Below, in pieces: positions 35,632-44,509 of a DNA stretch of 64,000 nucleotides. Origin of the DNA: JAGPUQ01 sp963708735 (lineage in GTDB: Bacteria > Pseudomonadota > Gammaproteobacteria > Pseudomonadales > Porticoccaceae); the NCBI GenBank assembly GCA_963708735.1, contig CAVPTW010000027.1, forward strand, positions 1-64,000, in the 5' to 3' direction. Below the pieces are notes generated by a model, which saw only the letters and a program-made list of their open reading frames with translations, searched no databases and had not been told where the DNA came from. The translations under genes and the position numbers were made by a program. The number at the start of each line of letters is the position of its first letter. The stretch's first letter is position 1.

Positions 35632-37248
35632 ATGGCATTGATCAAGGCTGAAAGTGCACAGGGCTTTGCCCGCTTGCCGGTGGTACAGCAGATCGGGCTG
35701 ATGGTCGGCCTTGCGGTCTGCGTCGCCCTCGGCGTTGCCGTGGCACTGTGGTCGCAAAAACCCGGTTACAGCCTCCTGTATAGCGGCTTGCCGGACAAGG
35801 AGGCGGCCGCCATCGTGGATGCACTGCAACGCAGCGGGACGCAGTACCGCCTCGACGCGAACACTGGCGCAATCATGGTGCCCGCCCAGGACGTGCGCGC
35901 CACACGGATGAAGCTCGCCAACGAGGGCCTCCCCAAAAGCGCGGATACGGGACTCGAATTCCTCGAAAGCGACCAGGAGTTGGGCGCCAGCCAGTTCGTG
36001 CAGCAAGCCCGTTACCAGCATGCCCTGGAGGTGGAACTGGCGCGCTCGATTGCCGGCCTGCGCAATGTGGCCAGCGCGCGCGTCCACCTGGCGATACCCA
36101 AACCCAGCGTCTTTGTGCGCAAAAAGGATCAGCCGACAGCGTCCGTGATACTGGATCTGCACCCGGGACGCAGGCTCGACGAAAAAGAAGTTGACGCCGT
36201 GGTCCACTTGGTTGCCTCCAGCATCGCCAACCTGAATCCCGACAAGGTGACCGTGGTGGATCAAAACGGTCGTCTACTGACCCAACGCAGTGACGATAAC
36301 GGTCTGGCGCTGACCGCGAGTCAGTTCGACTACACCCGCCAGGTGGAGGAAACCTACGTCAGCCGCATCGAAAATTTGCTGATGCCACTGGTGGGCCCCG
36401 GCGGCGTGCGCGCGCAGGTCAAGGCGGGCATCGACTTTACTCGCACCGAGCAGGCGCAGGAGCGCTACGCGCCGGAAATACAGGTGTTGCGCAGCGAGCA
36501 GCTCTACGAAGAAACACGCGCCGGGGCCGATGCTGCCGGGATTCCAGGCGCACTGACCAACCAGCCTCCCGAGGGCGGCACCACCGACCCGGCGGCCGGT
36601 AAAAACGCAACCGGCAAGCCGGTGGAGCCAAAGGCCAGAACGCAGCAGTCAACGCGCAATTACGAGCTCGATCGCACCGTCAGTCATACGCAATCAAGCG
36701 GCGGGCAGGTGACGCGACTATCGGTCGCCGTAATCGTGGACGACCGTCAGGTTACGGCCGCCGACGGCAATATTCAGCGCACGCCGCTGACGCCAGAGGA
36801 AATCGCAACCATCACCGCGCTGGTGAAGGATGCCGTGGGATTTGACGCGACGCGGGGCGACACCATCAGCGTCAGCAATCAAGCGTTCCAGTCGCCGCAA
36901 GTACTGCCATTGCCGCCGCCACCCTGGTGGGATCATGCGTGGTTGCAGGACCTGGTCAAGGTCGGCGCGGGCGGGCTGCTGATTCTGCTCCTGGTACTGG
37001 GTGTGTTGCGCCCAGTACTGAACAAGCTCGCCGAACGTGGGCCTCGGCAACCGGATGCCATTGCGTTACCGAACCGGGACGGCGATGTGGGCGATGATCA
37101 GCTAAGCCTGCAACACGCCAACCAGACGCAGCTGGCGGCGCCGGGACAGCAGGCACCGGATCGCCTGACGGCGGCCAGGCAGGTCGTCAGCACCGACCCG
37201 GGACGCGTAGCGCAGGTAGTAAGAAACTGGGTAGGCAGCGATGGCTGA
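35632..37248 (+). CDS. fliF: Flagellar MS-ring protein FliF
   Basis: It forms the inner-membrane MS and C-ring mounting platform. 538 residues from ATG 35632. Two membrane segments: IGLMVGLAVCVALGVAVALW (about 20-40) and VGAGGLLILLLVLGVLRPVL (about 443-462). The periplasmic ring-building motifs follow segment 1 (PGYSLLYSGLPDKEAAAIVD; VASARVHLAIPKPSVFV). The cytosolic tail that binds FliG ends RVAQVVRNWV. A TTG at 35587 with GGAG upstream would add 15 residues and is possible. It overlaps fliG by 8 bases. Confidence 0.95.
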   Translation: MALIKAESAQGFARLPVVQQIGLMVGLAVCVALGVAVALWSQKPGYSLLYSGLPDKEAAAIVDALQRSGTQYRLDANTGAIMVPAQDVRATRMKLANEGLPKSADTGLEFLESDQELGASQFVQQARYQHALEVELARSIAGLRNVASARVHLAIPKPSVFVRKKDQPTASVILDLHPGRRLDEKEVDAVVHLVASSIANLNPDKVTVVDQNGRLLTQRSDDNGLALTASQFDYTRQVEETYVSRIENLLMPLVGPGGVRAQVKAGIDFTRTEQAQERYAPEIQVLRSEQLYEETRAGADAAGIPGALTNQPPEGGTTDPAAGKNATGKPVEPKARTQQSTRNYELDRTVSHTQSSGGQVTRLSVAVIVDDRQVTAADGNIQRTPLTPEEIATITALVKDAVGFDATRGDTISVSNQAFQSPQVLPLPPPPWWDHAWLQDLVKVGAGGLLILLLVLGVLRPVLNKLAERGPRQPDAIALPNRDGDVGDDQLSLQHANQTQLAAPGQQAPDRLTAARQVVSTDPGRVAQVVRNWVGSDG

Positions 37249-38245
37249 GTCAAAAATGTCCGGCACTGAACGTGCCGCCATCCTGCTGATGAGCCTGGGT
37301 GAGAGCGACGCCGCCGCGGTGCTCAAACTGATGGGACCGAAAGAGGTGCAGAAAATCGGCACCATGATGGCGACCCTGAAGAACATCCCGCGCCAGCAGG
37401 TCGATGACGTGCTGAACGAGTTTATCAAGACCGTGGACGACCAGACCAATTTCGGCTTCGGCAACGACGAGTACATCCGCAAGGTGCTGGTGTCGGCGCT
37501 GGGCGAAGACAAAGCCGGCGGCCTCATCGACCGGATTTTGCTCGGTCACAGTTCGAAAGGCCTGGAGGCGCTGAAATGGATGGACCCGCGCGCCGTAGCC
37601 GAGGTCGTGCGTTTGGAACACCCGCAGATCATTGCCATCGTCCTGGCCTACCTCGAAAGCGACCATGCGGCGGAAGTGTTGCAGTATCTCCCGGAGCGGG
37701 CGCGCCCCGACATCCTGATGCGCGTGGCAACCCTGGAGGGCGTACAACCCCAAGCGCTGATGGAGCTGGATGAAATCATGGAACGCCAGTTTCAGGGCGG
37801 CTCGAACGTCAAATCGTCGTCGGTGGGGGGGCTTAAAGCGGCAGCAAATATCCTCAATTATATGGATAGCGCGACGGAAGCAAGTATTTCCGAGGCGATC
37901 AAGCACGCCGACAGCCAGCTGGGCGACCAGATCCAGGATCTGATGTTTGTGTTCGACAATCTCGCAGGAGTCGATGATCGCGGTATTCAGGCACTGTTAC
38001 GGGAAGTGTCATCCGACAGCCTGATCGTCGCGCTCAAGGGTGCCGACGCAGCGATCAAGGAAAAAATCCTGTCCAACATGTCCAAGCGCGCCGCCGAGAT
38101 TCTCAGCGACGATCTTGACGCCAAGGGGCCGGTACGACTCGCGGATGTCGAAGCGGCACAAAAGGAAATTCTCACCGTGGCGCGCCGCATGGCGGACGCG
38201 GGCACCATCGTCCTGGGCGGCAAGGGAGCGGAGCAATATGTGTAA
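37241..38245 (+). CDS. fliG: Flagellar motor switch protein FliG
   Basis: The C-ring subunit that contacts the stator and generates torque. 334 residues (enteric 331). The N-terminal FliF-binding domain begins GTERAAILLMSLGESDAAAV. The middle has VRLEHPQIIAIVLAYLES (EHPQ motif) and the C-terminal torque helix contains FVFDNLAGVDDRGIQALLRE with KGADAAIKEKILSNMSKRAA. The start codon is inside the last codons of fliF. Confidence 0.97.
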   Translation: MAESKMSGTERAAILLMSLGESDAAAVLKLMGPKEVQKIGTMMATLKNIPRQQVDDVLNEFIKTVDDQTNFGFGNDEYIRKVLVSALGEDKAGGLIDRILLGHSSKGLEALKWMDPRAVAEVVRLEHPQIIAIVLAYLESDHAAEVLQYLPERARPDILMRVATLEGVQPQALMELDEIMERQFQGGSNVKSSSVGGLKAAANILNYMDSATEASISEAIKHADSQLGDQIQDLMFVFDNLAGVDDRGIQALLREVSSDSLIVALKGADAAIKEKILSNMSKRAAEILSDDLDAKGPVRLADVEAAQKEILTVARRMADAGTIVLGGKGAEQYV

Positions 38246-38263
38246 ATCCGGGCAGCGGCCGTT

Positions 38264-38923
38264 GTGAACGTGAAACATACCGTCCTGTCCGGCCGCGCCG
38301 TCGCGGCGGCCAGCGCCTGGGAATTCACCCAAATGGGTGACCGCGCCGCGCCGGCAGCGGCGGCGGCGGCGGAGCCTGCCCCGGACCCCGCGCTGCAAGA
38401 AGCGTTGAAACGCCGCGCTTACGAAGAGGCCTACGCCACCGGATTGGCGGAAGGGCGTGCGGCTGGGCTGCGCGAACTTGCGACCAAAGGGCAGCAGCTG
38501 GAGCGCCTGCTGACCACACTGACGCGTCCCTTCGAGGCGCTGGACGACAGCATCGAGTGCGCGCTGACGACCCTGGCCATGACCCTGGTGCGCCAATTGC
38601 TGCGCCGGGAAATTCGCACGGAGCCCGGCGAAATCATCGCGGTGGTGCGCGACGCGATGGCGTTGCTGCCGGTGGCAGCGCGCAACATCCGTGTTCACCT
38701 ACATCCCGACGACGCGGCCCTGGTACGCGAGGCGCTGGCCGGTTCCGGCGACGAGCGGCCCTGGCGCCTGATCGAGGACCCGTTGGCGAGCCGCGGCGGT
38801 TGCACGGTGACCACCGACGATTCCTATATCGATGCCCGCGTGGATTCACGGTTGGCAAAACTGTTTGCCCAGGCATTTGGCGACGAGCGGGCCCGAGATG
38901 GCGCGGGCGAGAATTTCCGGTGA
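38264..38923 (+). CDS. fliH: Flagellar export ATPase regulator FliH
   Basis: It binds FliI and links the ATPase to the C ring. 219 residues. After an Ala/Pro-rich lead (about 20-45), the coiled region has the GxxxG-like run EEAYATGLAEGRAAGLRELA that marks FliH. The C-terminal domain shows LVRQLLRREIRTEPGEIIAV and RGGCTVTTDDSYIDARVDSR. The start is GTG 38264, 18 bases after fliG. It overlaps fliI by 4 bases (GTGA). Confidence 0.93.
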   Translation: MNVKHTVLSGRAVAAASAWEFTQMGDRAAPAAAAAAEPAPDPALQEALKRRAYEEAYATGLAEGRAAGLRELATKGQQLERLLTTLTRPFEALDDSIECALTTLAMTLVRQLLRREIRTEPGEIIAVVRDAMALLPVAARNIRVHLHPDDAALVREALAGSGDERPWRLIEDPLASRGGCTVTTDDSYIDARVDSRLAKLFAQAFGDERARDGAGENFR

Positions 38924-40263
38924 GCGCCGTGCCGACGAGTGATCGCAGCGCGCTCTGGCGCGGCCGGCTGGAAGCCTGCGGGCAGCGCATCAAGCCGGTA
39001 ACGCTGGTCGTCGAGGGACGGCTGACGCGGATGGTGGGGCTGACGCTCGAGGCGGTGGGCTGTCAGGCGGCCGTGGGCGCCCGCTGTCTGGTCGTGGGGC
39101 AGGACGGTTTCGAGATCGAAACGGAGGTCGTCGGATTCTCGGGCGATCGCCTGTTCCTGATGCCGATCAGCGATATCGCCGGGCTGGCGCCCAATGCGCG
39201 CGTCATCCCCACCGACCACGTGATAGGCGCGCCGGTGGGCGAGTCCCTGCTCGGCCGGATCGTCGACGGCTCCGGCAAGCCGCTCGACGGCAAGGGACCG
39301 TTGCGCACTCATGACGAGATGCCACTGACCGGCCGCACCATCAATCCGCTGGCGCGCAGTCCAATCCGGGAGCCCCTCGACGTGGGAGTCCGCGCCATCA
39401 ACGCGCTGATTACCGTCGGGCGAGGCCAGCGCATGGGGCTGTTCGCGGGGTCCGGGGTGGGCAAGAGCGTGCTGCTGGGCATGATGACGCGCTATACCAC
39501 GGCCGACATTATCGTCGTCGGGCTGATCGGCGAGCGCGGGCGCGAAGTAGCGGAATTCGTGAACAACACACTCGGGCCGGAAGGCCTCGCGCGCGCGGTG
39601 GTGGTGGCCGCACCGGCCGACAGCACACCCTTGATGCGCCTGCACGGCGCCATGCTCGCGACCGCCATCGCCGAATATTTCCGCGACAAGGGCAAACAGG
39701 TGCTCTTGCTGATGGATTCGCTCACCCGTGTTGCCCAGGCGCAGCGCGAAATTGCACTGGCCATCGGCGAACCGCCGGCTACCAAGGGTTATCCGCCCTC
39801 GGTATTCGCAAAGATTCCGCAGCTCGTGGAGCGGGCCGGCAACGGCGAGCACGGTGGTTCCATCACGGCGTTTTACACCGTCCTGGTAGAAGGTGACGAC
39901 CATAACGAACCGATTGCCGACGCGGCGCGCGCGATTCTCGACGGCCACATCGTATTGTCGCGCCGCATCGCGGAAACCGGCCAGTATCCGGCCATCGATA
40001 TCGAGGCGTCGATCTCACGTGCGATGACCGAGATCACCACCCGGGAACATCAGGCGGCGGTACGGCGCTTCCGGCAATGGTATTCCGGCTATCAGCAGAA
40101 TCGGGACCTGATCAGCGTGGGCGCCTATCAACAGGGCGCCGACCCTCGTCTCGACGAAGCGATCCGGATGCACCCCCAGCTGCTGGAATTTCTGCGCCAG
40201 GACATGCACGAGCCGGTCGCCTTGGCACGCAGCCTGCTGGACCTTCACAGCCTGACGGGCTAG
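38920..40263 (+). CDS. fliI: Flagellum-specific export ATPase FliI
   Basis: The hexameric ATPase of the flagellar type III secretion system, related to F1-beta. 447 residues from GTG 38920 (enteric 457). Walker A GLFAGSGVGKSVLLG, Walker B QVLLLMDSLTRVAQAQREI, and the family pair GYPPSVFAKIPQLVERAG and GSITAFYTVLVEGDDHNEP. The frame is open further upstream inside fliH, which is shadow. The C-terminus (MHEPVALARSLLDL) contacts export substrates or chaperones. Confidence 0.96.
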   Translation: MSAVPTSDRSALWRGRLEACGQRIKPVTLVVEGRLTRMVGLTLEAVGCQAAVGARCLVVGQDGFEIETEVVGFSGDRLFLMPISDIAGLAPNARVIPTDHVIGAPVGESLLGRIVDGSGKPLDGKGPLRTHDEMPLTGRTINPLARSPIREPLDVGVRAINALITVGRGQRMGLFAGSGVGKSVLLGMMTRYTTADIIVVGLIGERGREVAEFVNNTLGPEGLARAVVVAAPADSTPLMRLHGAMLATAIAEYFRDKGKQVLLLMDSLTRVAQAQREIALAIGEPPATKGYPPSVFAKIPQLVERAGNGEHGGSITAFYTVLVEGDDHNEPIADAARAILDGHIVLSRRIAETGQYPAIDIEASISRAMTEITTREHQAAVRRFRQWYSGYQQNRDLISVGAYQQGADPRLDEAIRMHPQLLEFLRQDMHEPVALARSLLDLHSLTG

Positions 40264-40395
40264 CGCCGCCGGATGGAATTAGCCACCTGCAAAGCATAGA
40301 ACGAAGCAAATTTCAGTCAAAAAATCACAATAAACAGCAGCCGTGATAAACAACCGTAGCGCAAAGCGACGGACTGGCAACAGGAGAGATGGCGC

Positions 40396-40449
40396 ATGAA
40401 CGAACCGTTAGCAATCACGACAGCCTGCGAGGACGGGCGCCACACATGA
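40396..40449 (+). CDS. Possible 17-codon leader peptide coupled to fliJ
   Basis: ATG 40396 has an excellent ribosome site (CAGGAGAG, 8 bases upstream). It reads MNEPLAITTACEDGRHT and stops at TGA 40447-40449, which overlaps the fliJ ATG at 40446 as ATGA. The best ribosome site in this 130-base gap therefore belongs to the short frame, not to fliJ. It could act as a coupling leader. It is too short to judge by coding statistics. Confidence 0.35.
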   Translation: MNEPLAITTACEDGRHT

Positions 40450-40892
40450 TGCGCTCCAAGCGTTTGGATACGGTGTTGCGCATGGCCGGGGATCGCGAGC
40501 GCGACGCCGTCGGGGCGCTTGCGGAAACCCGCCGCCGGCTGGTGGCCCAGGAACAGCGCCTGGAAATGCTGCTCGGCTATCGCGCTGAATATGAGGGGCG
40601 CTTCAAGGAGCGCGGCGCGGAGGGCATGGCCATGGGACAGCTGCTGGAATACCGCGCCTTTCTCGATCGGCTCAACCGTGCCATCGAGCAGCAACGCGCG
40701 GCGCTGACGGAAGCACAACGGCGAATGGAGGTTGATCGGCAGCATTGGCTGGAGGAAGCCCAACGCGCGCAGTCGTTGGGCAAGGTGCAGGAGCGGCTGC
40801 GCGACGACGAGCAGCGTAGCGCCGACGCGCAGGAGCAGCGGGAGACTGACGAGCGCGCTGGGCTCGTGGCACGGCCCCGCCCGCAAGCCTGA
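40446..40892 (+). CDS. fliJ: Flagellar export protein FliJ
   Basis: A coiled-coil stalk of the export ATPase and escort for chaperones. 148 residues from ATG 40446 (enteric 147), almost wholly charged and helical: LDTVLRMAGDRERDAVGALA, YRAEYEGRFKERGAEGM, YRAFLDRLNRAIEQQRAALT. The frame is open to 40389, but that ATG is only two bases from the purine-rich ribosome site and gives an N-terminus too long for FliJ. Expression may depend on the short coupled frame just upstream. Confidence 0.88.
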   Translation: MMRSKRLDTVLRMAGDRERDAVGALAETRRRLVAQEQRLEMLLGYRAEYEGRFKERGAEGMAMGQLLEYRAFLDRLNRAIEQQRAALTEAQRRMEVDRQHWLEEAQRAQSLGKVQERLRDDEQRSADAQEQRETDERAGLVARPRPQA

Positions 40893-40979
40893 GCGCCGAA
40901 GCGAGCTGGTGATGGAAAATCCTGGCACGTCGCTTGCGATACCCGGATGCAACCACCAAGCGGCATCCGGGCTATCACC

Positions 40980-42100
40980 ATGGAACCAACGTTAAACGCA
41001 ACCCTGCCACCGCCTCCCTCGAGTGCGACGGCCCCTTCGGCATCATCGGTTTCGTCCAACCAACCCACTGATAAAAAAGAAGAATTTCCAAAAGCGCTCG
41101 CCAGTGCCCAGAATGCTGCGGCACCTCGTAGCGAACCAACCGCGGCACCGCCACCGCAATCCTCGGTTGCCGCAAGTCGGCCCAGCGTGGGGGTGAGCGG
41201 CAATGTCTTGCCGCTCACCCCCACGCTGGGCATGCCGGTGTCCGTCGCAGCGGGTGCCGAACCTGACGGCAATGAGGATGGCGTCCAGCAAGATGGCTCG
41301 GATTTGCTGTGGCCCTGGTCCGACAATTATTCGTTGGATCCGCAACCGGTCGGGATTCCCCCCCGCCGGCGCTGACGATCGCGGTCCGACTGACGGGATC
41401 ACCCCCGCCAGACGGCCTGGGGACGGGATTCTCCGGTGGGCCGACGCTCGACGGACCGGGAGCCGCGACGGAACAAGGTGATGCCATGAATTCGCTGCTG
41501 CTGACGGCAAACGCGATACGCCCTGGCGAAACACACAAAACGACCGAACCGCGGGATCCATCGCTCCTCCCCGCCCTGACCCCGGCCATGGGGGGGCTGC
41601 GCAGTGGCGATGCGGCAAGCGCCACGCCCGCCGCCAGCCAAGCCACTGATGCCGGATCCCTGGACCCACCGGTAGGCCAGCCGGGCTGGGGGCGCGAACT
41701 GGGAAGCCGCGTTCTGTGGCTCGCCAAGGACAACCAGCAACACGCCGAACTGCGGCTCAACCCTCCCCATCTGGGACCGCTGGAAGTGCGCATTTCGTTG
41801 CAGCCGGATCAAGGTGCCAGCCTGAGCTTCCTGTCCAGCCATTCCGCGGTGCGTGATGCGGTTGCGGGCGCCCTGCCACAGTTGCGCGAGATGCTTGCCG
41901 ACGGCGGATTCAACCTGCTGGGTGTCAATGTTTCCCACCATTCGGCCGGCGGGGAGTCGGCCTGGGCTGCGCCCCGGCACGGGCAGGGAGCCCGGGCAAT
42001 GACCGCTCAAGAAGGAGCGGCCGCAGCCGATATGGAAAGCGACGGACAGCGGCGATCGCTGCCAATCCAGGGCGTCGGTCTGGTGGACTATTTTGTCTGA
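40980..42100 (+). pseudogene. fliK: Flagellar hook-length control protein FliK, frameshifted at a C7 tract
   Basis: FliK measures hook length and switches export from hook to filament. The N-terminal Pro/Ser/Ala-rich part is read from ATG 40980 and stops at TGA 41373-41375. The C-terminal switch domain is in the -1 frame from about 41360 to 42100 (HAELRLNPPHLGPLEVRISL, ADGGFNLLGVNVSHH). The break is at seven Cs (41358-41364). One extra C gives one frame of about 373 residues. This may be a real mutation, a phase-variable tract, slippage or a sequencing error. A perfect 24-bp inverted repeat lies at 41180-41231. Confidence 0.85.
41180..41231 (+). repeat. Perfect 24-bp inverted repeat inside fliK
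   Basis: Arms at 41180-41203 and 41208-41231 pair without mismatch around a 4-base TGTC loop (left arm ends GTGAGCGGCAA, right arm starts TTGCCGCTCAC). It is translated in frame as part of the FliK N-terminal region. No similar palindrome was noticed elsewhere in the window. A stem this long in coding mRNA should hinder translation, cause polymerase arrest or be deletion-prone. Confidence 0.9.
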
Positions 42101-42208
42101 GGTGCAAACCGCCTCGCGCCGGCAGGCATTTCTCCTGTACAGCAACAACAGGGTTCACGCCTAACTCTGTAGCCCACAACCTGCCCAGTCCAATTAAGGA
42201 GATTCGAA

Positions 42209-43780
42209 GTGAAACTGAATTTGCCGGTTACCGATCGTGAAATCTCCCTCGACACCAACGCCCGGATTATCTCCACCACCGACCTGAAGGGCCGCATCAA
42301 CCACGGCAACGAGGAATTCGTCCGGATCAGCGGCTTCACGTGGGAAGAGCTGGAAGGCAGTGACCACAACATCGTGCGCCATCCCGACATGCCGCCGCTG
42401 GCGTTTGAGGATCTCTGGACCACCCTCAAATCCGGCAAATCCTGGATGGGGGTGGTGAAAAACCGGACCAAGAATGGCGACTGCTATCTGGTCGATGCTT
42501 TCGTCACACTCCTTTACGATCAGGGCAATGTGATCGGCTATCAGTCGGTACGGCGGATGGTCGAACCCGAAGTCCGCAAGCGGGCACTGGCCCTGTACGC
42601 GAAACTGCGCAAGGGCCAACGCCTGAACCGGCTCACCTGGACCCTGGGCAGCCGGGCTCGCTACATCGCCACCATTTTCGGCGTGGTGCTGACGCTGGCG
42701 GCGGTCGCGCAGCTCACCGGCAAGCTGACCTGGATTGAAAGCGGTATCGGTCTGGTGCTGGGCGGCTCGCTCTCGGCCATCGCCGGCTGGCTGCTCGCGA
42801 ACCCCCTGTGCAAGGCGGCGGCGGAAGCCCGTATCCAGATCGACAACCCGCTGATGCAGGCGGTCTACAGCGGCCGCAATGACGAGATCGGTGCCCTGAT
42901 ACTGGCCAATCGCATGCTCAACGCCAACCTGCAGACGGTCCTGGTGCGGGTCCTGGAAGCCAGCGAAGTGATCAGCGATGCCGGCCGGCAGACGGCGACT
43001 GCGGTCACGCAAACCAATCGCGCGGTCCAGCAGCAGCAGAGCCAAACGGACCAGGTCGCGACCGCCATGAACGAGATGACAGCCACCGTCCAGGAGGTGG
43101 CGCGCAATGCCGGGCAGGCGGCAGGTGTGGCCGCGGCCGCCGACGATCAGGCCGCGCGCGGTGCCGAAATCGTCGCGGGTGCGGGCACCCGGATGCATGC
43201 GCTGGTGCAGGAAGTGGAGCGCACCGCGGCCGTGGTCGGCACCCTGGAAGCGGACAGCGTACAAATCGGCAGCATCGTCAACATGATTCGCGAGATCACC
43301 GACCAAACCAACCTGCTGGCGCTGAATGCCGCCATCGAGGCCGCTCGCGCGGGCGAACACGGGCGCGGGTTCGCGGTCGTGGCGGACGAAGTCCGTACCC
43401 TGGCCGGCCGCACCCGCAAGTCCACCGCGGACATCCAGGAGATGGTCGAACGCTTGCAGAGCGGCTCCCGGGATGCGGTCAAAGTCATGGAGGCGGGACG
43501 CACCCAGGCGCGCGAGGCCATGGACCAGGTACAGCAGGCTGTGTCCGCGTTCGGCTCCATCACCGGGGCGATACGGGAAATTACTGACATCAATGCGCAG
43601 ATCGCCAGCGCCGCCCAAGAGCAGAGTGCGGTGGCGGAGGAAATCAACCGCAACATCAACAACATCAGCGCCATGGCTGCCGAGACCAGCGGTGCCAGTC
43701 AGGGCGCCAGTCAGCACACGGCGCGCGTTGCCGAAACCACGCTGGAGCTGGTGGCGCGCCTGCAATCGTTCCGGGTTTGA
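42209..43780 (+). CDS. Aer-like PAS-domain methyl-accepting chemoreceptor
   Basis: 523 residues. The N-terminal PAS domain (about 15-120) has FVRISGFTWEELEGSDHNIV then RHPDMP, the Aer type that binds FAD in E. coli and senses redox or oxygen. A membrane hairpin follows (about 152-170 and 178-196) with no periplasmic sensor. A long signalling coiled coil has the hairpin tip EITDQTNLLALNAAIEAARA then GEHGRGFAVVADEVRTLAGR. GTG start with AAGGAG upstream. It is placed between fliK and the fliL promoter and has its own terminator, suggesting a separate unit. No CheR pentapeptide tail is visible at the C-terminus. Confidence 0.9.
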   Translation: MKLNLPVTDREISLDTNARIISTTDLKGRINHGNEEFVRISGFTWEELEGSDHNIVRHPDMPPLAFEDLWTTLKSGKSWMGVVKNRTKNGDCYLVDAFVTLLYDQGNVIGYQSVRRMVEPEVRKRALALYAKLRKGQRLNRLTWTLGSRARYIATIFGVVLTLAAVAQLTGKLTWIESGIGLVLGGSLSAIAGWLLANPLCKAAAEARIQIDNPLMQAVYSGRNDEIGALILANRMLNANLQTVLVRVLEASEVISDAGRQTATAVTQTNRAVQQQQSQTDQVATAMNEMTATVQEVARNAGQAAGVAAAADDQAARGAEIVAGAGTRMHALVQEVERTAAVVGTLEADSVQIGSIVNMIREITDQTNLLALNAAIEAARAGEHGRGFAVVADEVRTLAGRTRKSTADIQEMVERLQSGSRDAVKVMEAGRTQAREAMDQVQQAVSAFGSITGAIREITDINAQIASAAQEQSAVAEEINRNINNISAMAAETSGASQGASQHTARVAETTLELVARLQSFRV

Positions 43781-43829
43781 ATTTCGGCGGCGGCCGCCGA
43801 ATTGTCGGCGCCGCGCCTGCGGACGCGTC

Positions 43830-43870
43830 AAACCGCCGGCGCGATATTGGGCACCGGCGGTTTTGTTTTT
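43830..43870 (+). terminator. Intrinsic terminator after the Aer-like receptor gene
   Basis: AAACCGCCGG (43830-43839) pairs with CCGGCGGTTT (43854-43863), followed by a T-rich run (TTTTGTTTTT, 43861-43870). It ends the transcript 50 bases after the receptor stop and just before the fliL sigma-54 promoter. Confidence 0.85.
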
Positions 43871-43913
43871 GGTAACTCATTGATCTCACAGGCTCCAGCG
43901 ATCACTTTCGAAA

Positions 43914-43928
43914 TGGCACACCGATTGC
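43914..43928 (+). promoter_or_regulatory. Sigma-54 promoter of the fliL operon
   Basis: TGGCAC-N5-TTGC is an exact match to the consensus core, 43 bases from its -12 GC to the fliL ATG. It should drive fliLMNOPQR and flhB. Confidence 0.85.
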
Positions 43929-43970
43929 AAAAGCACAATCACAAGGTGCCAAACGCGATCGGGAGATCCC

Positions 43971-44495
43971 ATGCCAAGGTTCGATGAAGACGATAGCGAA
44001 GCCGCCGCAAGCGCGCCCCCCGCGCGCGGCAAAACCCGCAAACTGCTGATCATCGGTGCTGTCGCCTTGGTGGTGATTGGCGCGGCGGTGACCGCCGCGC
44101 TGCTGCTACAGCGTGGCACCGAGACGCCGAACGCCGCCGCACCAGGGGACCAAACCGCCAGCTCCCAGCCCCAGCAGGTGCCGCTGTATCTGGACCTCGA
44201 CCCGCCCTTCGTGGTGAATCTGAACGAAGACAACGCGATTCAGTTCCTGCAAGTGACCGCCTCCGTGATGGCATACGACCCGGTCAAGCTCGACAAAATA
44301 AAGGCGCAGATGCCTCTCATCCGTCACCACCTGGTGCTGCTGTTCAGCAACCAGACTTTCGCCGATATCCGCTCGCGCGATGGCAAACTAAAACTTCAGG
44401 CGCAGGCCCGCGACGTACTGCGCGAGGCGCTCACTGCCGCCGCGGGTGAACCCTTGGTCGAGGCCTTGTACCTTACCGCCATCGTTGCGCAGTAG
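43971..44495 (+). CDS. fliL: Flagellar basal-body associated protein FliL
   Basis: A single-pass inner-membrane protein that surrounds the stator and supports torque. 174 residues: an acidic start (PRFDEDDSEAAAS), a membrane segment at about 25-45 (LLIIGAVALVVIGAAVTAAL), a low-complexity linker, and a periplasmic domain beginning VPLYLDLDPPFVVNLNEDNA and ending LVEALYLTAIVAQ. GGGAGA precedes the ATG. First gene of the fliL-flhB transcription unit. Confidence 0.93.
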   Translation: MPRFDEDDSEAAASAPPARGKTRKLLIIGAVALVVIGAAVTAALLLQRGTETPNAAAPGDQTASSQPQQVPLYLDLDPPFVVNLNEDNAIQFLQVTASVMAYDPVKLDKIKAQMPLIRHHLVLLFSNQTFADIRSRDGKLKLQAQARDVLREALTAAAGEPLVEALYLTAIVAQ

Positions 44496-44509
44496 CAGGA
44501 ATCCTACCC

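Noticed and set aside
42194..43831. Minus-strand open frame of 545 codons opposite the chemoreceptor
   Set aside because: It is the shadow of the receptor gene, which has intact PAS and signalling motifs.
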